Positions 16,792-25,374 of a stretch of 64,000 nt of DNA are shown one piece after another. The stretch spans positions 62,001 through 126,000 of the forward strand of contig WYBR01000028.1 of assembly GCA_011525805.1 (NCBI GenBank), in the 5' to 3' direction. Position numbers and translations under genes: made by a program. This stretch comes from Vicinamibacteraceae bacterium (GTDB taxonomy: Bacteria > Planctomycetota > Phycisphaerae > Phycisphaerales > UBA5793). The notes below the pieces were generated by a model. The model was not told the DNA's origin. It ran no database searches and worked only from the letters and a program-made list of their open reading frames with translations. Position 1 is the stretch's first letter, and the number at the start of each line of letters is the position of its first letter.

Positions 16792-18264
16792 CTACGGTGT
16801 CGCCGGCTCCGGCACGCGCAGTTCGCGGCGCATGATTTTGCCCGTCGGGTTGCGCGGCAGGTGCTCCATCATGAAGATGTCGCGGGGCACTTTGTATTGC
16901 GCGAGATACTTCCGGCAGTGCGAGCGCAGGGCCGTCTCGTCGAACCTCGCACCATCGATCATCTCCACAAAAGCGACCGGCACCTCGCCGCGCGACTCGT
17001 CTCGCACGCCGATCACCCCGGACGCGGCCACGTCGGGGTGCCTGTTGAGGACCTCTTCGATCTCGCGCGGGAAGACGTTTTCGCCGCCGATGATCATCAT
17101 CTCCTTGATGCGGCCTGTAATATACACGAATCCGTCCTGGTCGATGCGGGCCATGTCGCCGGTGCGAAGGTATCCCTCCTCGTCGAACGCCTTCGCCGTC
17201 TCCTCTGGCAGTTTGTAATATCCCTGCATGATGTTGGGGCCGCGGAGGCGCAGCTCGCCGTCCTCGTTGACGCCGCAGACGCGGCCGGAGGCGTCGACGA
17301 TGCGGTGCTCGATGTGCGGGAGCGCGCGGCCCACGCTGTGCCGCCGCACTTCGCTCGGCCGACACCAGTGGCTCACGGCGCTGGTCTCGGTCATTCCGAA
17401 GCCTTCGTTGAGCGTCACGTTGAGCCGTTGGCGGAACTCCTGCGCCACGGCGTCGGGCAGCGGCTCGCCGCCGGAGACAACGTACTTGAGGCTCGCCCAG
17501 TCTTCCGACGACTGGTCCTTGACGGTGAGCAGCGCGCCGTACATCGACGCGATGCCCATGAAGGCCGTGGGCCGGTGCCGGCGGAGCAACTGGATGATCT
17601 TGCGCGGCATGAAGCGGGCCGTATAGACGACCTTGAGCCCGCGGCTGAGCGGCAGGAGGGTGAGCACGGTGAGGCCGAAGACGTGGAACTGCGGCAGGAC
17701 GCCGAGGAGCACGTCGGTGTGGTCGAAGTGGGCCCAGCGGCAGCACTGGTCGATGTTGGCCTCGAGGTTGCCGTGCGAGAGCATGACGCCCTTGGGCCGG
17801 CCGCTCGTTCCGGAGGTGTAGAGGAGGACCGCGAGGTCGTCGCGCGCGGGCCACGCCGGCCAGCGCAGCGCGGGGACTCCTTTGAAGTTCATTTCGTCGA
17901 GGCGGATGAGGCGCGGCCCGCGCGGCGCCCGGCCGACGAACTCGATCATCGGGCCGACGGTGATGATCGAGTCGATCTCCGAGTCGTCGCAGACGTACTG
18001 GAGGTCGCTGCCCTTGAGGAGGTAGTTGAGCGGGACGACGGTGCGGCCGAGCATCCACGCCGCGAGGACTGACATGGGAAACAGGCCGCTGGTGGGGAGC
18101 ATGACGCCGACGTGGCGCGACTCGCTGACGCGCTCGATTTCCGCGGCGAGGTGCAGCGAGCCGACGAGCAGTTCGATGCCCCGCCAGGAGCGCTGGTCAT
18201 CGACGATCACCACGCGCCCCGGCCGGCAGGCGAGTTGCCGGAGGATCGCCCACGGTGTGTTCAT
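16792..18264 (-). CDS. AMP-dependent acyl-CoA synthetase / ligase
   Basis: 490 aa from ATG 18264 (MNTPWAILRQ). Class I adenylate-forming enzyme that activates a carboxylic acid with ATP and transfers it to CoA. Motifs in order: LLYTSGTSGRPKGVMLSHGN (P-loop), GVLPQFHVFGLTV, GGEPLPDAV, GFGMTETSAVSHW, YLRTGDMARIDQDGFVYI, GRIKEMMIIGGENVFP and the C-terminal catalytic lysine motif NPTGKIMRREL. The substrate is probably a medium or long-chain fatty acid, but the acyl pocket cannot be read by eye. Convergent with the SBBP gene and divergent from the HTH gene at 18464. Confidence 0.93.
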   Translation of the reverse strand: MNTPWAILRQLACRPGRVVIVDDQRSWRGIELLVGSLHLAAEIERVSESRHVGVMLPTSGLFPMSVLAAWMLGRTVVPLNYLLKGSDLQYVCDDSEIDSIITVGPMIEFVGRAPRGPRLIRLDEMNFKGVPALRWPAWPARDDLAVLLYTSGTSGRPKGVMLSHGNLEANIDQCCRWAHFDHTDVLLGVLPQFHVFGLTVLTLLPLSRGLKVVYTARFMPRKIIQLLRRHRPTAFMGIASMYGALLTVKDQSSEDWASLKYVVSGGEPLPDAVAQEFRQRLNVTLNEGFGMTETSAVSHWCRPSEVRRHSVGRALPHIEHRIVDASGRVCGVNEDGELRLRGPNIMQGYYKLPEETAKAFDEEGYLRTGDMARIDQDGFVYITGRIKEMMIIGGENVFPREIEEVLNRHPDVAASGVIGVRDESRGEVPVAFVEMIDGARFDETALRSHCRKYLAQYKVPRDIFMMEHLPRNPTGKIMRRELRVPEPATP

Positions 18265-18304
18265 GTGCGGGATTCTCGGCTGATTGCAGACGGAGTCAAC
18301 AGAA

Positions 18305-18355
18305 AGGGGGGCGTCGAGGGATCGAGGCATGGAGGAATCGAGGGGTCGAGCGGGC
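18305..18355. repeat. Short imperfect tandem repeat between divergent genes
   Basis: Words of the type 'gaggxatcga' (gcgtcgagggatcgaggc, atggaggaatcgaggggtc) repeat about every 10 bp. The arrangement is the same low-complexity type as at 13520. No gene is seen in 18265-18463, which must also hold the promoters of the two divergent genes; 'cgctatcaaggtag' at about 18407 is a weak -10-like string before the gene at 18464. Confidence 0.5.
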
Positions 18356-18463
18356 CGTGCGGCGCGTCCCCTCGCGCGATCCCCTTGATCGGACCGCCGC
18401 GCCTCGCTATCAAGGTAGTCGCTGCTTGGCCCCGTTCCGACCTTTCAGAGCGCTGATCCCCCC

Positions 18464-18940
18464 ATGACCCGCCCCTCCGAGGAAGCCGCCGACTCGCCCG
18501 ATCTGCCGTCCCAGGCCTTTCGCGCCCTCATCGAAAGCGTCGGAGTGAAGCGATTCGCGGCGGGCATGGGGCTGTCCACGCGGCAGGTGAACCGCATGCT
18601 TTCGGGCGCCCAGCCCAATCCCGTGGAGCGCCTTATCCGGAGCCTGGCGTGCGCGGCGCCGGAGGCCGGGGACCGGGTCCTCGATCTGGTTTGCCAGGAG
18701 ATGGGCGGGTACTTCATCCGCGAGGAGACGATCGACTCGGCGGCGGTGAACGCGGTGCGCGAGTGCGCCGAGGCGATCGCGGCGATCAGCGACGGGCACA
18801 TCTCGAAGATGGACGAAGTGGCGATCCGCGAGGCGGTCGCGGCGCTCACGGGGCTGGCGAAACTGGTTAGGCAGCAGAAGGTGCGGCGGGTCAACGTCCT
18901 CGCGGGCGAGTCGCGCGCGCCGGCGCCGGGCGGGGCGTAG
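18464..18940 (+). CDS. Small helix-turn-helix protein
   Basis: 158 aa, not recognised as a named family. Residues about 18-60 read as a lambda-repressor-like HTH (FRALIESVGVKRFAAGMGLS, then TRQVNRMLSG and NPVERLIRSL), similar in layout to phage CII-type or bacterial toxin-antitoxin regulators. The C-terminal half is helical with heptad-like spacing (AVNAVRECAEAIAAISDGHI, AIREAVAALTGLAKLVRQQK), suggesting oligomerisation. It ends 23 bp before the recA stop, convergent with it. A role as a DNA-binding regulator is likely; the target is unknown. Confidence 0.75.
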   Translation: MTRPSEEAADSPDLPSQAFRALIESVGVKRFAAGMGLSTRQVNRMLSGAQPNPVERLIRSLACAAPEAGDRVLDLVCQEMGGYFIREETIDSAAVNAVRECAEAIAAISDGHISKMDEVAIREAVAALTGLAKLVRQQKVRRVNVLAGESRAPAPGGA

Positions 18941-18963
18941 GGGCCGAGCAGCGCCTCCGCGCC

Positions 18964-20154
18964 CTACTTGCGGCCGCGGGCGGCCGTCTTCGCTTCGGTC
19001 GTCTCCTCTTCGTTCTTCTCGATCGGCGCGGCCGGCTCGGGGAGGGCGCCGTTCTTGATGAGCACCTTCCTGCGGATCTCGTTGAAGAGATCGGCGTTGT
19101 CCTTGAGGAACTGCTTGGCGTTCTCGCGGCCCTGGCCGAGGCGCAGGTCGCCGTAGGAGAACCACGCGCCGGACTTCTGCACGATGTTGTCCTTCTCGGC
19201 AAGGTCGATGAGATCGCCGGCGGCGGAGATGCCCTCGGTGAACATGATATCGAACTCGGCGTCGCGGAAAGGCGGCGCGACCTTGTTCTTGACGACGCGG
19301 GCGCGGACGCGGTTGCCGACGTTGACGTCGCCGTCCTTGATCGCGCTGATGCGGCGGATGTCGATTCGGACGGAGGAGTAGAACTTGAGCGCCCGGCCGC
19401 CGGGGGTGGTCTCGGGCGAGCCGAACATCACGCCGATCTTCTCGCGGATCTGGTTGATGAAGATGACGGTGGTCTTGCTTTTGGAGATGGCGCCGGTGAG
19501 TTTGCGCAGGGCCTGGCTCATGAGGCGGGCCTGGAGGCCGACGTGGGTGTCGCCCATTTCGCCTTCGATTTCGGCCCGCGGAATGAGGGCGGCGACGGAG
19601 TCGACCACGACGACATCGACCGCGTTGGAGCGCACGAGCAGTTCGCAGATTTCCATCGCCTGCTCGCCGGTGTCGGGCTGGCTGACGAGAAGTTCATCGA
19701 CATTGACGCCGACGCGTCGGGCCCAGGAGGGATCGAGGGCGTGCTCGGCATCGATGAAGGCGGCGACGCCGCCGTTCTTCTGCGCGCTGGCGATGACGTG
19801 CAGGGCGAGGGTGGTCTTGCCGGAGGACTCGGGACCGAAGAGTTCGGCCACGCGGCCGCGGGGCACGCCGACGCCGCCGAGTGCGAGGTCGAGGCTGATG
19901 GCGCCGGTGCTGATGCCCTCGATGGCCTGGATGTGCTGGCCGTCGAGTTTCATGATGGCGCCCTTGCCGAAGGCGCGTTCGATCTGGGTGATGGTGCGTT
20001 CGAGGGCCTGGGCGCGCCCCTGGAGGTCGCGTTCGGTGGCGGCGGTGCTCATGTCGGCTGTCGTGCCCTTTCTGGCGGAGAGGTCGGCGGGCGAGGGGGC
20101 GGACGACCGCGGACCGCGGCCGTTGACGGCGGGTTTGCTCTCAATCATAACCAC
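18964..20154 (-). CDS. recA: Recombinase RecA
   Basis: 396 aa. ATP-dependent strand exchange protein for homologous recombination and the SOS response. Motifs: Walker [13 protein letters not shown], Walker [35 protein letters not shown], loop L2 region [20 protein letters not shown], and [15 protein letters not shown]. Start: GTG 20154 has GAAGGAG 6 nt upstream; the internal ATG 20052 would give a 362-aa protein without the 34-residue Pro/Ser/Ala-rich N-terminal extension but has a poorly spaced SD. The C-terminus is acidic then Lys/Arg rich. No recX or lexA adjoins. A perfect inverted repeat overlaps the promoter (20206-20232). Confidence 0.98.
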   Translation of the reverse strand: MVMIESKPAVNGRGPRSSAPSPADLSARKGTTADMSTAATERDLQGRAQALERTITQIERAFGKGAIMKLDGQHIQAIEGISTGAISLDLALGGVGVPRGRVAELFGPESSGKTTLALHVIASAQKNGGVAAFIDAEHALDPSWARRVGVNVDELLVSQPDTGEQAMEICELLVRSNAVDVVVVDSVAALIPRAEIEGEMGDTHVGLQARLMSQALRKLTGAISKSKTTVIFINQIREKIGVMFGSPETTPGGRALKFYSSVRIDIRRISAIKDGDVNVGNRVRARVVKNKVAPPFRDAEFDIMFTEGISAAGDLIDLAEKDNIVQKSGAWFSYGDLRLGQGRENAKQFLKDNADLFNEIRRKVLIKNGALPEPAAPIEKNEEETTEAKTAARGRK

Positions 20155-20205
20155 GGGAGGCTCCTTCTCTTGGATCGGGCCGGCTGGTGATCACCGTCCG
20201 GCAAT

Positions 20206-20248
20206 GTTCGGTATACGATAGGATTACCGAACGGAAGGCGAAAGTCAA
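20206..20248 (-). promoter_or_regulatory. recA promoter with overlapping perfect inverted repeat (candidate SOS operator)
   Basis: On the minus strand, TTGACT (20248-20243) is a good -35; TAATCC (16-bp spacing) is a modest -10. Overlapping the -10 and spacer is a perfect inverted repeat, GTTCGGTA-N11-TACCGAAC, at 20206-20232, about 50 bp upstream of the recA GTG. Neither a proteobacterial CTG-N10-CAG box nor a Bacillus GAAC-N4-GTTC box is seen there. Its place makes it a natural candidate for the LexA or other damage-response operator of this lineage. Confidence 0.5.
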
Positions 20249-20302
20249 CAGGAAAGTGAACAAAAACCGTACAATCGTCGAAAAAGCCTGGAAAGCCCCG
20301 GA

Positions 20303-20423
20303 ATGGCCGCAAAAAGGCTCAAGAGACACAAAAAGGAACTTCGAGTTTCAATGGCGCTGGCGGGCGCGGCTCCTTGATGTTCCTTTTTGAGCCTTCTGTG
20401 CCTCTTTGCGGCTGCTTTCGGGC
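20303..20423. repeat. Long imperfect inverted repeat of the 'ggccgcaaagaggc' family
   Basis: Left arm 20303-20343 (ggccgcaaaaaggctc, aagagacacaaaaaggaact) and right arm 20376-20418 (gttcctttttgagcc, ttctgtgcctctttgcggc) are near reverse complements, separated by about 35 bp. It sits between the recA promoter and the mutS stop, so may also act as a transcription terminator for mutS. Relatives lie in mutS (22339-22411) and at 30246-30405. Confidence 0.8.
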
Positions 20424-20425
20424 TC

Positions 20426-23176
20426 TCAGGTCGACTTCTCCGCCATCTCGCGCAGGCGGCGGAGGGCGTCGAAGGCCTGCATCGGGGTCAGGCCGTCGAG
20501 GTTCAACTTTCGCAGTTCCTCGAGCACCGGGCTGGAGACGTACTCGGTGAAGAGGTGGAGTTGAGCGTCGCCACGGGTCGGCTTGCTCGGCGCGGCAGGC
20601 GGGCGGAGTTTGCCGTTGCCCCCCTCCGTATGCACCTCCAGCGTGTCGAGCAGCCCCAGCGCCCGCTGCACGACGCTGCTCGGCAGGCCGGCGATCTTGG
20701 CGACGTGAATGCCGTAACTGCGATCCGTCCGCCCCGGCACGATGCGATAGAGGAAGATGATCTCATCGGCCCACTCGCGCACAGCGACGTGGAGGTTGCA
20801 CACGCTTTCATCCTGGTCGGCGATGGCGGTGAGCTCGTGGTAGTGAGTGGCGAAGAGGGTGCGGGCCCTGGTGCGCGCGAGTTGCTCGGCGATGGCCCAG
20901 GCGAGGCTCAGGCCGTCGAGCGTCGAGGTGCCGCGCCCGATCTCGTCGAGAATCACGAGGCTGCGGTCGGTCGCGTGATGGAGGATGTTGGCCGTCTCGG
21001 TCATCTCGACCATGAAGGTGGAGCGGCCGGCGTGGAGTTCATCGCTGGCGCCGATGCGCGTGAAGAGGCGGTCGGTGAGGCCGATCGTCGCCGACTCGGC
21101 GGGGACGGACGAGCCGGTGTGGGCGAGGAGGGTGATGATGGCGACCTGGCGGATGTAGGTGCTCTTGCCGGCCATGTTGGGGCCGGTGATGAGTGCGAGC
21201 GTGGCGGCTCGACTCGGGCCGTCGCCGCCGTCGCCGGCGGCCGTCATGCCGAGGCGGCAGTCATTGGGCACGAAGCGGTCCTTGAGAATCTCATCGAGCA
21301 CGGGGTGCCGGCCCGCGACGACGTCGATGCACGGCTGAGCGACGATCGTCGGCCGCGTGTAGCGACCGCGCACCGCCTGCTCGGCAAAGCCGCGCAGCAC
21401 GTCGAGTTGGGCGATCGTCTGTGCGAACGACGCGAGCGATGCGGAATGCCCCGCCGCCTCGCGGCACATCTGCGCAAAGAGCATCTGCTCGCGGTCGATG
21501 GCCCGGTCGCGGGCGGTGAGGATTCTGCTCTCGTAGTCTTTGAGTTCGGGGGTGATGTAGCGTTCGGCGTTCTTGAGCGTCTGCTTGCGCGAGAACATCT
21601 CGGGCACGCGGCTGGAATGCACGCTGGTGACTTCGATGTAGTAGCCAAAGACGCGGTTGTAGCCGACCTTGAGGGAGTTGATTCCCGTCTGTTCGATGAG
21701 TTTCTTCTGGTAGTGGGCGAGCCAGTCGTTGGCGTTCTTCGTCAGTCCGCGGCACTCGTCGAGTTGCGTGTCCACGCGGTCGCGAATCAGATTGCCTTCG
21801 CGCATGTGGTTCGGCGGATTCTCGACGCATCGCTGCACGATCGACTGCCCCAGCGATCCGAGTGTCTCGCGCAGCGCATCGAGCGCCAGGCCGAAGGATT
21901 CGAGCGATCGACTCGTCGAGATGAGCAGGTGGAGGTCGTCGATGTCGGCGATGCTGCGGCCGAGCGCGACGAGGTCGCGCGGCGTGGCGCGGCCCATGTT
22001 CAGGCGTCCCGCGATGCGCGCCACATCATTCATCGCGCCCAGCCGCTCGCCGAGGCGGCGCGCGATTTCGCGGTCCTCGACGAAGCCCTGGACCGCCTGC
22101 TGGCGGGCGCTGATCGACTCGACGTCGCGCAGCGGAAAGCAGAGCCACTCGCGCAGGAGTCGCTTGCCCATCGGGCTGCGGACGTGGCGGGCAAAGACGC
22201 CCAGGAGCGAGCCGTCCGTCTCGCCGCTGCGCATGGTGCGCTCGACTTCGAGACTGTGCAGGCTGGTGGCGTCGATGGTGAGGTACTGGGTCAGGGCGCG
22301 GCGGATCGGCGGGCGGATGTGGGCGAGGCGCCCGGTCGATTGGCCGCAAAAAGGCTCAGAAGGCTCAGAAAGATCTTCTTTGTGACTCTTGTGCCTCTTT
22401 GCGGCCGAATCTCCGCCGCCCTGAGTTTCGCTGAGGTAGCGCAGCAGGGCGCCGGCGGGAGCGAGGCCGGCGTCGTCGTCGCTGAGGCCGAAGCCCGCGA
22501 GCGTCGCGACTCCGTAATGGGTGCGCAGCGCCTCCAGCGCATCGCTGTGGCGGAAGTGCCAGGAGGGACGGCCGGTGAGGGCGCACTGGCGCACGCCGCG
22601 CACGGCGGCGACGCGCGGCGGCGCTTCGCCCGTGGCCGTTTCGCTGTAGAGCAGTTCATCCACGCCGAGGCGGTTCACCTCGTCCGCCAGCGCCCCGGCC
22701 GCAATGTCGATGATCTCGAATGAGCCGGTTGAGAGTTCGGCGAGCGCAAGCACCGCCGGCGAATCGTCGCCGGCGTCGGTGAAGCACACGGCCGCGACGT
22801 GGTTCGACCGGGCGTCGTCGAGGAGCGTCTCATCGACGAGGGTGCCGGCGGTAAGCACGCGCGTCACGGCCCGATCGACGACCCCCTTGGCCTCTTTCGG
22901 ATCCTGCACCTGGTCGGCGACGGCCACGCGGTAGCCCATCTCGATCATGCGGCGCAGGTAGTTCTCGACGGCGTGGTAGGGCACGCCGGCCATGGGCACG
23001 CCCTTGGTCCGCTCCGTGAGGGTGATGCCGAGCACCTTGTGGCACAGGAGGGCGTCGTCGAAGAACATCTCGTAGAAGTCGCCCATGCGGAAGAAGAGCA
23101 CGCACTCAGGGTGCTGCTTCTTGAACGCCAGGTACTGGCGCATCGCCGGTGTGTCTGCGGGATCGCTGGCGGCCAT
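20426..23176 (-). CDS. mutS: DNA mismatch repair protein MutS (with repeat-derived insert)
   Basis: 916 aa from ATG 23176. Recognises base mismatches and starts repair together with MutL (not in the window). The N-terminal domain has the mismatch-wedging FYE (residues 34-36 in MGDFYEMF) and GVPYHAVENYL. The ATPase has Walker A GPNMAGKSTYIRQ, SELHAGRSTFMVEM, Walker B LVILDEIGRGTSTLDGLSL, and FATHYHEL. Unusual: residues about 254-283 (DSAAKRHKSHKEDLSEPSEP) are not MutS-like; they are the translation of a genomic palindromic repeat inserted in frame in a loop between the connector and core domains. The rest is complete, so it is probably functional. Confidence 0.97.
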   Translation of the reverse strand: MAASDPADTPAMRQYLAFKKQHPECVLFFRMGDFYEMFFDDALLCHKVLGITLTERTKGVPMAGVPYHAVENYLRRMIEMGYRVAVADQVQDPKEAKGVVDRAVTRVLTAGTLVDETLLDDARSNHVAAVCFTDAGDDSPAVLALAELSTGSFEIIDIAAGALADEVNRLGVDELLYSETATGEAPPRVAAVRGVRQCALTGRPSWHFRHSDALEALRTHYGVATLAGFGLSDDDAGLAPAGALLRYLSETQGGGDSAAKRHKSHKEDLSEPSEPFCGQSTGRLAHIRPPIRRALTQYLTIDATSLHSLEVERTMRSGETDGSLLGVFARHVRSPMGKRLLREWLCFPLRDVESISARQQAVQGFVEDREIARRLGERLGAMNDVARIAGRLNMGRATPRDLVALGRSIADIDDLHLLISTSRSLESFGLALDALRETLGSLGQSIVQRCVENPPNHMREGNLIRDRVDTQLDECRGLTKNANDWLAHYQKKLIEQTGINSLKVGYNRVFGYYIEVTSVHSSRVPEMFSRKQTLKNAERYITPELKDYESRILTARDRAIDREQMLFAQMCREAAGHSASLASFAQTIAQLDVLRGFAEQAVRGRYTRPTIVAQPCIDVVAGRHPVLDEILKDRFVPNDCRLGMTAAGDGGDGPSRAATLALITGPNMAGKSTYIRQVAIITLLAHTGSSVPAESATIGLTDRLFTRIGASDELHAGRSTFMVEMTETANILHHATDRSLVILDEIGRGTSTLDGLSLAWAIAEQLARTRARTLFATHYHELTAIADQDESVCNLHVAVREWADEIIFLYRIVPGRTDRSYGIHVAKIAGLPSSVVQRALGLLDTLEVHTEGGNGKLRPPAAPSKPTRGDAQLHLFTEYVSSPVLEELRKLNLDGLTPMQAFDALRRLREMAEKST
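22339..22411. repeat. Palindromic repeat inserted in frame within mutS
   Basis: Ends are inverted: GGCCGCAAAAAGGC at 22341 and GCCTCTTTGCGGCC at 22394-22407; the interior (ctcagaaggctcagaaag, tcttctttgtgactcttg) is also partly self-complementary. Belongs to the same family as 20303-20423 and 30246-30405. Its length keeps the MutS reading frame open and contains no stop in that frame. Confidence 0.85.
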
Positions 23177-23304
23177 GGTTGAGGTCAGTTTAGGACGGAA
23201 CGGCCGCGAGGCGGCGCGAAAGCAAGCCCGAAGTGTGACTGATCGCAACGAGGCACAAGAGCCGCAAAGAGGGCAAGCCGCCGGATCGTCCGCGCGAATG
23301 GAAC
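23177..23304. other. Gap between mutS and pabA/trpG
   Basis: Short spacer (128 bp) with a 'gaggcacaagagccgcaaag' scrap at 23255-23275, another degraded piece of the 'ggccgcaaagaggc' repeat family. Nothing else is seen. Confidence 0.5.
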
Positions 23305-23919
23305 TCACTCAACCCGAGTTTGAGCAACGGCTCGCGTCAGGCCGAGGAAGTTCGCCAGCAGCAGTGGCCCCTCAGTTGTGAGAAAACTCTCGGGGTGAAA
23401 CTGCACGCCGTCGAGGGGCGCTGCGCCGGACGGGGCCTGCCAGCGCAGGCCCATCACCACGTCATCCGCCGTCCACGCGGAGATCTCAAACTCATCGAGC
23501 GGGATCGTGTCGCGCTGCACGATGAGGCTGTGGTAGCGCGTGGCGGTGAAGGGGTCGGGCAGGCCGGCGAAGAGGCCGCGGCCGTCGTGGTGAATGAGCG
23601 AGGTCTTGCCGTGCATGATGGTCGCCGCGCGGCGCACGACCATGCCGTGCGTCGCGCCGATGCACTGATGGCCGAGGCACACGCCGAGGATCGGAACCTT
23701 GCCGCGCAACGCGCGGACGACTTCGTTGCACACGCCCGCCTCGTTGGGAGTGCAGGGACCGGGCGAAAGGATGATGCGCTCTGGCCGCAGCGCCTCGATC
23801 TCCCCTGCCGTCATCTCGTCGTTGCGCACGACGCGCAGGTCCACCTGCGGATCGAGTTCGCCGATTCGCTGGACGAGGTTGAAGGTGAAGGAGTCGTAGT
23901 TGTCGATGAGGAGGATCAT
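23305..23919 (-). CDS. Anthranilate / aminodeoxychorismate synthase glutaminase subunit
   Basis: 204 aa from ATG 23919 (MILLIDNYDSFTFN); the upstream in-frame extension is repeat DNA. Class I glutamine amidotransferase that supplies ammonia from glutamine to chorismate. Motifs: LSPGPCTPNEAG (oxyanion loop), nucleophile Cys in GVCLGHQCIGA, and the His-Glu pair in VQFHPESFLT. Partners TrpE or PabB are not in the window, so tryptophan (trpG) versus folate (pabA) use cannot be decided; many bacteria share one. Same strand as mutS. Confidence 0.93.
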   Translation of the reverse strand: MILLIDNYDSFTFNLVQRIGELDPQVDLRVVRNDEMTAGEIEALRPERIILSPGPCTPNEAGVCNEVVRALRGKVPILGVCLGHQCIGATHGMVVRRAATIMHGKTSLIHHDGRGLFAGLPDPFTATRYHSLIVQRDTIPLDEFEISAWTADDVVMGLRWQAPSGAAPLDGVQFHPESFLTTEGPLLLANFLGLTRAVAQTRVE

Positions 23920-24390
23920 CGGGGCGTCGTCCAGGATTGTGGCTGGCGCGCCGCCGGCGACAGCCGGTTGCACTTGGGACTCCGGAGGGGTCGGCGAATG
24001 CAGCCACGGGTGCAGCGAAGCGAAGCGAGCGGAACCCGTGGGATCGAACGTTGCGATCGCCCTCTTCGCCCCGTGAGGGTCGATGGAGGCCTGCGAGGAG
24101 CAAGTGTGCGCCTCTCCTGACGACCGCTCACACAGGAACGTCGCATGCCTCCGCCGCCCCTTCGGGGCGGTGAAACCTCTGCGCGCCGCTGACCACGGGT
24201 TCCGCTCGCGGGTCTGCGCCCCCGCTCGCTCCACCCGTGGCTACACTCGCGCGCCCCTCCGGGGCGAAGTCCGCCGCGCACGGCGCCGCGCGGGAAGGCT
24301 GGAAGCGATCCACTCCATCCGGATTCACAACGCGATGATTCTGGACTACACCTGATCATCGGCGGGGATGATAGGTGCCCGCCGACGGCG
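23920..24390. repeat. Intergenic hairpin repeats
   Basis: About 470 bp without a gene. 23998-24036 contains an interrupted inverted repeat (ccacgggt...acccgtgg around gcagcgaagcgaagcgagcg). 24150-24172 is a GC-rich hairpin (cgccgcccc ttcg gggcgg). 24185-24250 is a second, inverted copy of the ccacgggt unit (accacgggttccgctcg ... ctccacccgtggctac), followed by another 'gcccctccggggc' hairpin near 24252. Together these form a composite repeat with mirrored ends at about 24000 and 24240. 'caacgcgatgattctgg' at about 24328 is unremarkable. Confidence 0.6.
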
Positions 24391-25179
24391 CTACGCCGCG
24401 GTGCCCGCGATGCCGTCCATTGTGACGAGGAAGAACCGGTCGGTGATGGGATAGGGCAGGCGTTTGTAGTCGATCTCGACGCGCTGGTGGACGCGCTGGG
24501 CGAAATCCTCCGGGTTGGAGGTAACGGCGAGAAAGGCGTCGCGGGCGGGCGCGGCGACGAGGAAATTCGGCCCGAGCACCGGCGCGAGGCGCCCGTGCAG
24601 CGAGCCGAGCAGCAGCCGGCTGGCGTCGTAGCCGTCGTTCTCCTGGAAGACGGCCGCGCGGCCGCCGCTGCTTGCCTCGATGATGCGCAACTTGAGTTCT
24701 TCGGAGTAGGCCGCGAGGTTCCGCCGCGCGAGGGAATCGATCTCCTCCACGTCGGCGCCCCACTTGAGCATCTGCTCGACGGTGATGCTCACGGTCAGGT
24801 GCGGCATGTCGATCACGTAGAGCACCACGGTCTCGTTGACGAAGGGCTGGTGGACGACGAGTTGCGCATCGAGGTGCTGGAAGATCGACTCGGGCTGGAT
24901 GCGCGGCATGATGCGCGGCTTGGCAAGGTCGAAGGGGAGCAGGACGTTGGCCGCCTCCTCGCCTTCCATGAGGTGGTCGAGGAACTGTTCGACGATCTCG
25001 ACGCCGCGGTCCGGATCGTTGAGCACCATGCGGTAGAGGTTTTCCAGGGCGAGATGCCGGCCGTCGATGAGCATCTCGAAGGTGCCGACGAGTTCGACGT
25101 GGCGACTGGGGCTGAGGCGGTTGAGCAGCGTCATGACCGCTTCGCAGAAGGCTTCGGGTTCGTGCGGCATTCGTGCCAT
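24391..25179 (-). CDS. DUF1444 family protein
   Basis: 262 aa. Matches the DUF1444 (YtpQ-like) pattern: an opening about EAVMTLLNRLSPSRHVELVG, IDGRHLALENLYRMV, a central LPFDLAKPRIMPRIQP, and PFVNETVVLYVIDMPHLTVS, ending with RLPYPITDRFFLV. The function of the family is unknown. Cytosolic, no signal or membrane segments. GGGAG lies 11 nt before the ATG. It is divergent from kdsA, 195 bp apart, with no operon partner. Confidence 0.85.
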   Translation of the reverse strand: MARMPHEPEAFCEAVMTLLNRLSPSRHVELVGTFEMLIDGRHLALENLYRMVLNDPDRGVEIVEQFLDHLMEGEEAANVLLPFDLAKPRIMPRIQPESIFQHLDAQLVVHQPFVNETVVLYVIDMPHLTVSITVEQMLKWGADVEEIDSLARRNLAAYSEELKLRIIEASSGGRAAVFQENDGYDASRLLLGSLHGRLAPVLGPNFLVAAPARDAFLAVTSNPEDFAQRVHQRVEIDYKRLPYPITDRFFLVTMDGIAGTAA

Positions 25180-25374
25180 CGTTCGCGCTGCTCCCGCCGG
25201 CGCATCAACAGACCCCCGTGCCGTTATCGGCGCGGCGGGCGCGGTTCTTTGAGCGATGTCCGGCAGCCCGAGACCGGGGAGGACGTCTGTGATGCGCCTC
25301 CCCGCATCAGCCTGTACGTCTGCCGCACCGGGTTGGTTCCGCGTTCGGGCGGCGGCCGCGGCGGCCTATCGTTG

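Noticed and set aside
20387-22723. Very long plus-strand open frame antisense to mutS
   Set aside because: It covers mutS exactly in the opposite sense and shows no domain; open antisense frames are expected at this GC content.
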